Made by a program: the position numbers and the translations under genes | NCBI RefSeq assembly: GCF_938045465.1 | Contig: NZ_CALIBF010000199.1 | Location: forward strand, 1 to 23,001 | From: an uncultured Campylobacter sp. | GTDB lineage: Bacteria; Campylobacterota; Campylobacteria; Campylobacterales; Campylobacteraceae | Reading direction: 5' to 3' | Length of the DNA stretch: 23,001 nt | The notes under the pieces: generated by a model | The model's input: only the letters and a program-made list of their open reading frames with translations | The model's database searches: none | Told to the model about the DNA's origin: nothing | In this document: piece after piece, positions 1 through 6,714 of the stretch | Layout of the letters: the number at the start of each line of letters is the position of its first letter | How positions within the stretch are numbered: the stretch's first letter is position 1

Positions 1-1161
1 AACGTAATCTACACCGGCAAGCGCGACAAGATGGATCGGTATTTGGACTATATCGAGCGTGAAATGCAAATTTTAAGCGGCGTCGTGGACGGCTCGCGGC
101 AAGTCGTGCAGATGCACTTCGGCGGCGGTACGCCTACGTATTTTAGCGCCGAACAGCTCGCGCGCCACATAAAAAATATCAAAAAATATTTTAAAAATTT
201 CAGCCCCGAAGCCGAGATCAGCTGCGAGATCGATCCGCGGTTTTTAAACGCCGAGCAGCTTGACGTGCTTGTTTCAAACGGCTTTAACCGCATCAGCTAC
301 GGCGTGCAGGACTTCGACGAGCGCGTGCAAAAGGAAATCCACCGCATCCAGCCTTTCGAACTTACGAGGGACGTCATAGCCATGGCGCGCGAGAGGGGGA
401 TAAAATCGATAAATATGGATCTGATCTACGGCCTTCCGTATCAGAGCCTAGCTAGCTTTAAGCGCACGCTGGAGCTTGCGCTTTCGCTTGATCCGGACCG
501 CTTCGCGATCTTTAACTACGCGCACGTGCCGTGGATCAAAAAATCTATGCGTAAATTTGACGAAACGACCCTGCCGGAGCCTAAAGTGAAGCTTGAAATT
601 TTAAAATTTACGCACGATTTTTTGAGCGCGAACGGATATGAGATGATCGGTATGGATCACTACTCAAAGCCTGCGGACGAGCTTCATGCCGCGCTTAAAA
701 ACGGCTCGTTGCACCGTAATTTTCAGGGCTACACGACCAAGGGCGGCGCCGATCTGATCGGCATCGGGCTAACTAGCATCGGCGAAGGCGTGCGACACTA
801 CGCGCAAAATTTCAAAGATATGGACGCGTATGAAGCCGCGATCGATACGGGCAGGCTGCCGTATTGCAGGGGCATTTTGCTAAATGAAGAGGATCTGCTG
901 CGCAAAGAGGTGATTATGGGGCTGATGAGTAATTTCTGCGTCGATATAGAGGCGATCGAGGAGAAATTTAAGATAAAATTTTTCGAGCATTTCGGCGCGA
1001 GCCTAAAGCAGCTTGAGGCGCTAAAGGATTTCGTGCAAGTCTCGCCGAATAGAATTTCCGTAACGCCCACCGGCACGCTTTTGATCCGTAATATCGCGAT
1101 GTGCTTTGATGAGTATATGGGTAAAAATTTGGGCGAGAAGCGCTTTTCTAAAACCGTTTAA
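1..1161 (+). CDS. hemN: Oxygen-independent coproporphyrinogen III dehydrogenase HemN, 5' end cut by the window
   Basis: Radical-SAM enzyme that oxidatively decarboxylates coproporphyrinogen III to protoporphyrinogen IX in the cytoplasm without oxygen (haem synthesis). The frame is open from base 1 (NVIYTGKRDK precedes the first internal Met at 31), so the gene starts before the window; the N-terminal CxxxCxxC cluster that binds 4Fe-4S must lie just upstream, because the window opens at the Asn that follows the last cluster Cys in the E. coli protein as I remember it. Visible HemN hallmarks: the SAM-binding GGGTPTYF, EIDPR, FNRISYGVQDF, DLIYGLPYQ, FNYAHVPW, GMDHYSKPADEL, HRNFQGYTT and the C-terminal LIRNIAMCFDEY. 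These are HemN-specific and not typical of the HemW paralogue. 386 codons are present of about 450 expected. It is followed 11 nt later by an Fe-S protein gene, a likely co-transcribed pair. Confidence 0.95.
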   Translation, partial: NVIYTGKRDKMDRYLDYIEREMQILSGVVDGSRQVVQMHFGGGTPTYFSAEQLARHIKNIKKYFKNFSPEAEISCEIDPRFLNAEQLDVLVSNGFNRISYGVQDFDERVQKEIHRIQPFELTRDVIAMARERGIKSINMDLIYGLPYQSLASFKRTLELALSLDPDRFAIFNYAHVPWIKKSMRKFDETTLPEPKVKLEILKFTHDFLSANGYEMIGMDHYSKPADELHAALKNGSLHRNFQGYTTKGGADLIGIGLTSIGEGVRHYAQNFKDMDAYEAAIDTGRLPYCRGILLNEEDLLRKEVIMGLMSNFCVDIEAIEEKFKIKFFEHFGASLKQLEALKDFVQVSPNRISVTPTGTLLIRNIAMCFDEYMGKNLGEKRFSKTV

Positions 1162-1172
1162 GCGGCGCGGCT

Positions 1173-2477
1173 ATGAGTAAGGCAAAGCTTGGAGCGTTCG
1201 ATTTTGCGGCACTTAGCGAGCGCTGCGTAAAATGTGGTAAATGTATCCAAGTCTGCACGGTTCATGGCATTAACGGCGATGAAGTAACGAGCCCGCGCGG
1301 ATTTGTGGATCTTTTGGGCGCTTACGGCAGGAATGAACTAAAGCTTGATAAAAACGCTAAGAAAATTTTTGAGAGCTGCTTTTTATGCACCAACTGCGTA
1401 GATATTTGCGGTGAGTCTTTGCCCATAGATACGGCAATCGAGAATGTTCGCGCGCGCATTGCGGAAAAATTTGGCATCGCGTGGTACAAAAAAGCTGCGT
1501 TTTGGCTGCTCGGGCACCGCAAAGCGCTGGATCTAGCAGCAGCGCTTGGATACGTGTTTCTTAGCTGTGGCTTTAAGATGCGAAAAGATACGCAAAGCTC
1601 TATGTCGCCTAGATTTGGCTTACCACTACTTAAAAAAGAGCGCTTGTTGCCTGCTCCTGCGAAAAAGAGCTTTATGAACTCTCATGCAGAATTTATCGAC
1701 AACGGCGGCGAAAAAACTATCGGAATTTTTATAGGCTGCATGGCAAACTACGCTTACACGGGCGTAGGCGAGGCGGTTTTACATATCGCGCGAGCGCTAA
1801 AGCTAAACGTAAATTTGATGAAGGAACAAGCCTGTTGCGGCGCTCCTGCGTATTTTACGGGAGATTTTGCAGCGGTTGAACGCGTGGCAAAATTTAATAT
1901 AGCATATTTCGAAAAAGCTCTGCCTGCTCTTGATGCGATTATCGTGCCCGAGGCTACGTGCTCTGCGATGCTACGGGTGGATTACGCGCATTTTTTTGAA
2001 AACGAGCCGCAATGGAAAGCCCGTGCGCAAAAGCTTGCGAGTAAAATTTTTATGGCGAGCGAATACTTTTATAAATTTACAAACTTAAGTGATCTTTTGA
2101 TGCGCCGCGGCAAAAGGGCTTTAGCGATTACTTATCACGATCCGTGCCATGCCCGCAAAATGCAGGGTATTTGGAAAGAACCGCGCGGCTTGCTCGCTCA
2201 AAACTACGAAATAACCGAGATGGATGAGCCTAATAAATGCTGCGGATTTGGCGGTGTGACGATGCAGACCGAGCGCTACGAGCTCGCGCGTGAAGCAGGA
2301 TTAGCTAAAGCGCGCGCAATGGCAGATCTGCCTGTGTGCGTAGTTTCTGCCGAGTGCAGTGCGTGCAGGATGCAGCTAAATAATTCGCTTTCTTTAAGTG
2401 GCTCGCAGATGAGGTGCGTAAATCCGCTGGAACTCATCGCTGAAGCGCTTGTGGGCGAGGAAAATTCCAATGGATAA
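1173..2477 (+). CDS. (Fe-S)-binding oxidoreductase subunit with two 4Fe-4S motifs and two CCG domains
   Basis: 434 residues. The N-terminal ferredoxin-like part carries two CxxCxxCxxxC motifs (C18, C21, C24, C28 and C69, C72, C75, C79). The C-terminal half has two cysteine-rich CCG-type repeats: GCMANYAY...QACCGAP and HDPCHARK...NKCCGFGG, the layout of GlpC, LutA/YkgE and heterodisulfide-reductase B-like proteins. No membrane segment is evident, so it is probably a cytoplasmic or peripheral electron carrier. The electron donor and acceptor cannot be read from the sequence. As I recall, a ferredoxin-type protein also sits next to hemN in C. jejuni, so a role in supplying or removing electrons for the anaerobic haem step is a context-based inference, not shown. 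The start has only a weak ribosome-binding site, but the protein lies in frame right behind hemN. The stop overlaps the ATG of a small broken ORF. Confidence 0.85.
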   Translation: MSKAKLGAFDFAALSERCVKCGKCIQVCTVHGINGDEVTSPRGFVDLLGAYGRNELKLDKNAKKIFESCFLCTNCVDICGESLPIDTAIENVRARIAEKFGIAWYKKAAFWLLGHRKALDLAAALGYVFLSCGFKMRKDTQSSMSPRFGLPLLKKERLLPAPAKKSFMNSHAEFIDNGGEKTIGIFIGCMANYAYTGVGEAVLHIARALKLNVNLMKEQACCGAPAYFTGDFAAVERVAKFNIAYFEKALPALDAIIVPEATCSAMLRVDYAHFFENEPQWKARAQKLASKIFMASEYFYKFTNLSDLLMRRGKRALAITYHDPCHARKMQGIWKEPRGLLAQNYEITEMDEPNKCCGFGGVTMQTERYELAREAGLAKARAMADLPVCVVSAECSACRMQLNNSLSLSGSQMRCVNPLELIAEALVGEENSNG

Positions 2478-2626
2478 ATTTTGCGTTTTAGAAGCTCCTG
2501 CATTTCGCCGTCTTTTTACTCAATTCAAATCCTGGGACAAAATTCCGTGCTTTTTAAATTTTGGTTTTTAAAAATTATGATGAAATTTTATCATTAGCTT
2601 GCAGAGGTTGTGGTCTACACTTTTAA
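2470..2626 (+). pseudogene. Small ORF behind the Fe-S gene, apparently frameshifted at a T5A5 run
   Basis: The ATG at 2470 overlaps the end of the Fe-S gene (ATGGATAA), as in translational coupling. It encodes 33 residues beginning MDKFCVLEAPAFRRLF and ending KIPCFLNFGF before TAA at 2569-2571. One nucleotide out of frame, immediately after a TTTTTAAAAA run (2565-2574), the reading continues as KNYDEILSLACRGCGLHF to TAA at 2624-2626. Removing one T would join them into one 51-residue protein ending in a CxxC pair. I do not recognise the family. It may be a recent pseudogene, a sequencing error at the homopolymer, or a slippage-controlled gene. The joined reading is an inference; the two open stretches are seen directly. 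Confidence 0.4.
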
Positions 2627-3101
2627 GCTTTCGGATATATCAGCCTGAAGTGGCGTGCGGTGTGAACCCATGGGCTTTGCTGCTGCGGTGGGGTTGATTA
2701 ATATGATTTTAAATACTAAAATTTTGTGGTTTAGAATTTTGTTGAGCGATTTTGCGCAAAATTTTAAGAAGTTGAATTGTAAGATGGATTTTGGCAGAAT
2801 TTTAATTTTATGTGGCATTATTTGAAATTCTATGGAATTTGTGCTGTGAGCAAATAGCTAGAATTTTAATTTATTGATTTGCGTGGATTTGCTTAGCGTT
2901 GCAGGATTAAAGCACGAATTTTAAATTTCGTAAAATTTAAGAATTAGTTACGTATGAGTTTCTTGCATTTCGCGGTTTTGGCGTTGGGGCAAAATTTCTT
3001 TCAAAAATGCCAAAGTGCACTATAAAATATATTCATAATTTTCAGCACGAGATATTTGGCAAAAAGGCTAAGCTAGCGAGATCGGGGCTTTAAATTTAAT
3101 T
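2627..3101. other. AT-rich intergenic stretch without a recognisable gene
   Basis: About 475 bases between the Fe-S gene block and the small membrane-protein gene, which point towards each other. It is rich in AAATTT/AATTTTA strings. A minus-strand open frame at 2615-2818 is low-complexity, has no ribosome-binding site and resembles no family I know, so it is not called. I see no tRNA-like fold and no clear promoter. A short hairpin-like element just before it (2579-2594, TGATGAAA/TTTTATCA with one G-T pair) lies within the broken small ORF. Confidence 0.6.
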
Positions 3102-3314
3102 TTATTCTTGCTCTTTTGCGTCATCTTCAGAGTCCAGCTTTGCTTCTTCGATCAAAAGCCTGTTGGCTTCGGTAGCCTTTTTTATCTCGCTTAAGTTTTC
3201 TTCTATCTTATTTAGGCGCTTTTCAAGGGTATTTAGACGTTTTTCGGAGCGTGAGATAAAATAATAAATCAAATAAATCATAAAAACTATTATGATCCAA
3301 GGTACGATTTTCAT
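3102..3314 (-). CDS. Small single-pass membrane protein with a C-terminal coiled coil
   Basis: 70 residues starting MKIVPWIIIVFMIYLIYYFI, a transmembrane segment at about residues 4-20, then a charged heptad-like region (RLNTLEKRLNKIEENLSEIKK) and an acidic tail. This looks like a signal-anchor protein with a cytoplasmic coiled coil, perhaps an assembly or scaffold factor; no function can be assigned. The open frame can be extended 28 codons upstream to 3398, but 3314 is preferred: AAGGAAT lies 7-8 nt upstream of it on the minus strand, and an extended -10 box (TGCTATAAT) sits at 3346-3354, inside the longer version. It is divergent from the tRNA operon. Confidence 0.65.
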   Translation of the reverse strand: MKIVPWIIIVFMIYLIYYFISRSEKRLNTLEKRLNKIEENLSEIKKATEANRLLIEEAKLDSEDDAKEQE

Positions 3315-3345
3315 ATAAAATTCCTTAAAATTTAAAATTGCGCGC

Positions 3346-3354
3346 ATTATAGCA
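3346..3354 (-). promoter_or_regulatory. Extended -10 promoter of the small membrane-protein gene
   Basis: Read on the minus strand the sequence is TGCTATAATGCG, a perfect TATAAT with the TGn extension. AT-rich DNA lies upstream in place of a -35 box, the usual Campylobacter sigma70 pattern. The start point would fall near 3339, about 25 nt before the ATG at 3314. Confidence 0.6.
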
Positions 3355-3391
3355 GAAATTTTATGAAATTTTAAAATAGGCTGTTTTAGCC

Positions 3392-3420
3392 TTGACAATT
3401 GGGGATTTTTCGGTTATAAT
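3392..3420 (+). promoter_or_regulatory. Consensus sigma70 promoter of the tRNA-tuf operon
   Basis: TTGACA at 3392-3397 and TATAAT at 3415-3420, separated by exactly 17 bp: a perfect match to the bacterial consensus. The predicted start is near 3427, about 14 nt before the tRNA-Thr gene. Most Campylobacter promoters lack a -35 box, so this full match suggests a very strong stable-RNA promoter. Confidence 0.85.
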
Positions 3421-3440
3421 TGCCACTTCAATTTCAAAAT

Positions 3441-3516
3441 GCTGGTGTAGCTCAGCTGGTAGAGCTACTGCCTTGTAAGCAGTGGGTCGGCGGTTCGATC
3501 CCGTCCACCAGCTCCA
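3441..3516 (+). tRNA. tRNA-Thr (anticodon TGT)
   Basis: Complete cloverleaf: acceptor GCTGGTG/CACCAGC, D arm AGCTCAGCTGGTAGAGCT, anticodon stem ACTGC/GCAGT with loop CTTGTAA, T arm GGCGG-TTCGATC-CCGTC, discriminator T and encoded CCA (3514-3516). First gene of a four-tRNA cluster. Confidence 0.97.
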
Positions 3517-3552
3517 TTTTTTGTAACAGTGTTTGACCAGATTTCATCAAAG

Positions 3553-3637
<85 letters not shown>

Positions 3638-3649
3638 TGAATTTTTGAT

Positions 3650-3726
3650 GCGGGATTAGCTCAGTTGGCTAGAGCATCAGCCTTCCAAGCTGAGGGTCGC
3701 GGGTTCGAGCCCCGTTTCCCGCTCCA
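3650..3726 (+). tRNA. tRNA-Gly (anticodon TCC)
   Basis: Acceptor GCGGGAT with TTCCCGC, anticodon stem TCAGC/GCTGA with loop CTTCCAA, T arm GCGGG-TTCGAGC-CCCGT, discriminator T and CCA. The last acceptor pair (position 7 with 66) is T-T, an unusual mismatch, and the first T-stem pair is G-T. 13 nt after tRNA-Tyr. Confidence 0.95.
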
Positions 3727-3839
3727 CCATTTGGGTTTACTGGGAGCTGTAAAACTTAACTGCTTTTATATGCTTACATAATCTAAATTTTGGTCGCATT
3801 GTTGGGTATTGGTAGCGATTTCTCTTTGCCTGAGTTTAG

Positions 3840-3914
<75 letters not shown>

Positions 3915-3970
3915 TAAAATAGAGTCGCTTAGTTTGTTGTGTAATCCACAAATCAATAACGGAGGATATG

Positions 3971-5170
3971 ATGGCTAAAGAAAAATTTAATCGTAACAAG
4001 CCACACGTAAACATTGGTACCATCGGTCACGTTGACCATGGTAAGACTACTTTGACAGCTGCTATTTCTGCTGTTCTTTCTAGGAAGGGTCTAGCTGAGC
4101 TAAAGGACTACGACAATATCGATAACGCTCCAGAGGAAAAAGAGCGCGGTATTACTATCGCTACGTCTCACATAGAATATGAGACCGAGAAACGTCACTA
4201 TGCTCACGTTGACTGCCCTGGTCACGCCGACTACGTAAAAAATATGATTACCGGTGCGGCTCAGATGGACGGCGCTATTTTAGTTGTTTCTGCTGCGGAT
4301 GGCCCTATGCCTCAAACTCGCGAGCACATCTTGCTTTCTCGCCAGGTAGGCGTTCCTTATATCGTAGTTTTTCTAAACAAAACCGATATGGTCGATGATC
4401 CGGATCTTTTAGAGCTAGTTGAAGAGGAAGTTAGAGATCTTTTAAAAGAGTATAAATTCCCTGGTGACGAGACCCCAATCATTAAGGGCTCTGCTCTTAA
4501 GGCTCTTGAGGAAGCAAAAGCTGGACAAGATGGCGAATGGTCTGCAAAGATTATGGAGCTTATGGATGCTGTTGATAGCTATATTCCAACTCCTGTTCGC
4601 GATACCGATAAAGATTTCCTTCTTCCGATCGAAGATATTTTCTCGATTTCCGGTCGCGGTACCGTTGTAACCGGTAGAATCGAAAAAGGTATCGTTAAAG
4701 TTGGCGATACTATCGAGATCGTAGGTATTAAACCTACTCAAACTACTACCGTTACCGGCGTTGAGATGTTTAGAAAAGAGATGGACCAAGGTGAAGCCGG
4801 CGATAACGTAGGTGTTTTATTGCGCGGTACTAAGAAAGAGGAAGTAGAGCGCGGTATGGTTTTATGCAAACCAAAATCTATCACTCCTCATACTAAATTT
4901 GAGGGCGAGGTTTATATCCTAACTAAAGAAGAGGGCGGACGCCATACTCCATTCTTTAATAATTATAGACCGCAGTTTTACGTTCGTACGACAGATGTTA
5001 CCGGTTCGATTACCCTTCCTGAAGGAACCGAGATGGTAATGCCTGGCGATAACGTTAAAATCACCGTTGAGCTAATTGCTCCGATCGCTCTTGAGCAAGG
5101 TACTCGCTTCGCTATTCGCGAAGGCGGTCATACCGTAGGTTCAGGCGTCGTTTCGAAAATCATCGCTTAA
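3971..5170 (+). CDS. tuf: Elongation factor Tu
   Basis: GTPase that carries aminoacyl-tRNA to the ribosomal A site. 399 residues. G1 GHVDHGKT (19-26), effector-loop RGITI, G3 DCPGH, G4 NKTD and G5 GSALK are all present, followed by the beta-barrel domains 2 and 3 (SGRGTVVTGR; the GGRHTPFF region). Two ATGs stand in tandem (3968, 3971); the second is chosen because GGAGG at 3961-3965 is then 5 nt away, and the protein begins MAKEKFNRNK as in the family. There is no tuf after fusA in this window, so the gene occupies the tufB-like place behind the tRNA cluster. Presumably co-transcribed with the tRNAs; a strong hairpin terminator follows directly. Confidence 0.98.
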   Translation: MAKEKFNRNKPHVNIGTIGHVDHGKTTLTAAISAVLSRKGLAELKDYDNIDNAPEEKERGITIATSHIEYETEKRHYAHVDCPGHADYVKNMITGAAQMDGAILVVSAADGPMPQTREHILLSRQVGVPYIVVFLNKTDMVDDPDLLELVEEEVRDLLKEYKFPGDETPIIKGSALKALEEAKAGQDGEWSAKIMELMDAVDSYIPTPVRDTDKDFLLPIEDIFSISGRGTVVTGRIEKGIVKVGDTIEIVGIKPTQTTTVTGVEMFRKEMDQGEAGDNVGVLLRGTKKEEVERGMVLCKPKSITPHTKFEGEVYILTKEEGGRHTPFFNNYRPQFYVRTTDVTGSITLPEGTEMVMPGDNVKITVELIAPIALEQGTRFAIREGGHTVGSGVVSKIIA

Positions 5171-5176
5171 TTTTTT

Positions 5177-5210
5177 GCAAGCGGAATTTTAAAATTCCGC
5201 TTGCTTTTTT
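5177..5210 (+). terminator. Intrinsic terminator after tuf
   Basis: Perfect 28-nt inverted repeat GCAAGCGGAATTTT/AAAATTCCGCTTGC (5177-5204) followed by T6. It begins 6 nt after the tuf stop. The next gene, rpmG, starts only 15 nt downstream, so rpmG must depend on read-through. Confidence 0.85.
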
Positions 5211-5225
5211 ATTCAAGGAAACCAA

Positions 5226-5399
5226 ATGGCAAAGAATTCAAGTAGAGTAAAGGTCGGATTAAAATGCTCCGAAAGTGGCGATATTAACTATACTACTTAT
5301 AAAAATAGCAAAACTACGACCGAAAAACTAGAACTTAAAAAATATTGCCCTAGATTAAAAAAGCATACGCTTCATAAAGAAGTAAAGTTAAAAGGCTAA
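5226..5399 (+). CDS. rpmG: 50S ribosomal protein L33
   Basis: 57-residue protein beginning MAKNSSRVKVGLKC and ending HKEVKLKG, matching L33 throughout (YTTYKNSKTTTEKLELKKYCP). Too short for most ORF cut-offs. CAAGGAAACC supplies a ribosome-binding site ahead of the ATG. The zinc-binding form of L33 has two CxxC pairs; here only the first Cys of each remains (C14 with S17, C41 with L44), so the zinc site appears lost or degenerate. It lies between the tuf terminator and tRNA-Trp, the Campylobacterota arrangement. Confidence 0.95.
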   Translation: MAKNSSRVKVGLKCSESGDINYTTYKNSKTTTEKLELKKYCPRLKKHTLHKEVKLKG

Positions 5400-5406
5400 T
5401 TGTTAT

Positions 5407-5482
5407 AGGGCAATAGCTCCAACGGTAGAGCGCCGGATTCCAAATCCGATGGTTGGGGGTTCGAATCCCTCTTGCCCTGCCA
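5407..5482 (+). tRNA. tRNA-Trp (anticodon CCA)
   Basis: Acceptor AGGGCAA/TTGCCCT, D arm AGCTCCAACGGTAGAGC, anticodon loop TTCCAAA, T arm with TTCGAAT loop, discriminator G and encoded CCA. The top anticodon-stem pair is C-A (CCGGA/TCCGA), a small irregularity. It is embedded in mRNA: 7 nt after the rpmG stop and 12 nt before the secE start. Confidence 0.96.
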
Positions 5483-5494
5483 CGAGGATTGGGT

Positions 5495-5668
5495 ATGGAA
5501 AAAGTAAAAGAGTATTATAAACAAGCAAAAGTAGAGTTAGATAAGGTAATTTTCCCGACTAAAGATCAGACTAAAACAGCATATATCTCTGTGGTCGTCG
5601 TAGTCGTAGTTATCGCACTGTTTTTAGCGCTAGTGGATCTAATTATGTCCGCTTTAATAACGGCTTAA
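5495..5668 (+). CDS. secE: Preprotein translocase subunit SecE
   Basis: 57-residue single-span inner-membrane subunit that stabilises SecY in the protein-export channel. Residues 1-28 form the amphipathic N-terminal region (KVELDKVIFPTKDQT, the conserved W/FPT-type motif), residues 29-53 the membrane helix, with a striking run of seven valines. The minimal one-helix form is usual outside the gamma-proteobacteria. The start at 5495 is preferred over an in-frame ATG at 5453, which lies inside tRNA-Trp; GAGG at 5484-5487 is well placed. secE followed by nusG is the standard order. Confidence 0.95.
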   Translation: MEKVKEYYKQAKVELDKVIFPTKDQTKTAYISVVVVVVVIALFLALVDLIMSALITA

Positions 5669-5681
5669 GCAAGGATACAAT

Positions 5682-6212
5682 ATGGCAAATAAATGGTATG
5701 CGATACAAACTTACGCCGGCAGCGAGATGGCGGTAAAGCGCGCAATAGAAGCGCTAAAGCAAGACGAAGCGCTTGAGACTAAGATCGGCGAAGTGCTAGT
5801 GCCTACCGAAGATGTTATAGAGGTCAAAAATACAAAGCAAACCATCAAAGAGCGTAGCTTATATCCAGGATATTGCTTTGCAAATTTAGATTTGGATACC
5901 ACTTTATGGCATAGAATTCAGATGCTGCCTAAGGTAAGTCGCTTTATCGGCGAGGCGAAAAAACCCTCTCCGCTACCGGAAAAAGATATCGAAATAATTC
6001 TAGAAAAGATTAATAATCGCGAGGCTCCTAAGCCCAAGATTAATTTTGATGAGGGCGAGACGGTTAGGATCGTCGATGGGCCTTTTGCTAATTTCAACGG
6101 CATCGTAGAAGAGTATGATATGATCCATGGCAAGCTTCGCCTCAATGTTTCGATCTTCGGACGAAGCACGCCGATTGAAATTTCATATTCGCAAGTTGAA
6201 AAGATTATTTAA
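5682..6212 (+). CDS. nusG: Transcription termination/antitermination factor NusG
   Basis: 176 residues. N-terminal NGN domain (KWYAIQTYAGSEMAVKRAIE, YPGYCF, about residues 3-110), which binds the RNA polymerase clamp, and a C-terminal KOW domain (EGETVRIVDGPFANFNGIVE, about 125-150), which contacts Rho or ribosomal protein S10. Length and domain spacing are normal. The ATG follows AAGGATACAAT, 13 nt after secE. It lies in the operon encoding the polymerase subunits it acts on. Confidence 0.97.
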   Translation: MANKWYAIQTYAGSEMAVKRAIEALKQDEALETKIGEVLVPTEDVIEVKNTKQTIKERSLYPGYCFANLDLDTTLWHRIQMLPKVSRFIGEAKKPSPLPEKDIEIILEKINNREAPKPKINFDEGETVRIVDGPFANFNGIVEEYDMIHGKLRLNVSIFGRSTPIEISYSQVEKII

Positions 6213-6232
6213 ATTTTATAAGGAGTAAATTT

Positions 6233-6658
6233 ATGGCTAAGAAAGTTGTTGGCGAAATCAAGCTGCAAATAGCGGCCGCAAAAGCAAATCCAAGCCCACC
6301 GGTAGGTCCTGCACTAGGTCAAAAGGGCGTTAATATTATGGAATTTTGCAAAGCGTTTAACGAGCGAACCAAAGATATGGCGGGCTTTAATATTCCGGTC
6401 ATTATCACGGTTTATGCCGATAAAAGCTTTACTTTCATCACTAAACAACCGCCTGCGACGGATTTGATCAAAAAAGCGGCGAAGATAGATAAGGGTTCGG
6501 ACAATCCTCTTAAAAAGAAGGTAGCATCCTTAACTAAGGCTCAAGTTTTAGAGATCGTCGAGAAAAAGATCGCCGATCTGAATACCAAAGATAGAGAGCA
6601 GGCTGCTAGGATTATAGCGGGTTCGGCTCGTTCTATGGGTATTACGGTCACTGACTAG
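6233..6658 (+). CDS. rplK: 50S ribosomal protein L11
   Basis: 141 residues, normal for L11. The N-terminal domain contains the proline-rich PSPPVGPALGQKGVNI (about 20-35), which faces 23S rRNA in the GTPase-associated centre; the C-terminal RNA-binding domain ends SARSMGITV. AAGGAG precedes the ATG. Only 20 nt separate it from nusG, too little for a separate L1-binding leader of the E. coli kind. Confidence 0.97.
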   Translation: MAKKVVGEIKLQIAAAKANPSPPVGPALGQKGVNIMEFCKAFNERTKDMAGFNIPVIITVYADKSFTFITKQPPATDLIKKAAKIDKGSDNPLKKKVASLTKAQVLEIVEKKIADLNTKDREQAARIIAGSARSMGITVTD

Positions 6659-6666
6659 ACCTTTTG

Positions 6667-6690
6667 ACCGCTAAGGTTTAAAAAAGCGGT
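6667..6690 (+). promoter_or_regulatory. Hairpin between rplK and rplA
   Basis: ACCGCT (6667-6672) pairs with AGCGGT (6685-6690) around a 12-nt A-rich loop in the 56-nt gap. There is no U-tract, so it is not a normal terminator. It could be an RNA processing or L1 feedback site; this is inference. Confidence 0.35.
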
Positions 6691-6714
6691 AGCACTTTAA
6701 TTGCGGAGAAATAT

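Noticed and set aside
2615..2818. Minus-strand 67-residue open frame in the AT-rich gap
   Set aside because: Lys/Ile/Leu/Phe-rich translation of AT-rich DNA without a ribosome-binding site or family resemblance.
3315..3398. 28-codon N-terminal extension of the small membrane protein
   Set aside because: The gene's own -10 box and ribosome-binding site lie inside this extension.
4442..4789. Antisense frames within tuf
   Set aside because: Codon-bias shadows; the tuf reading frame is certain.
5453..5494. Upstream in-frame start for secE
   Set aside because: It lies inside tRNA-Trp; SecE starts MEKVKEYY at 5495.
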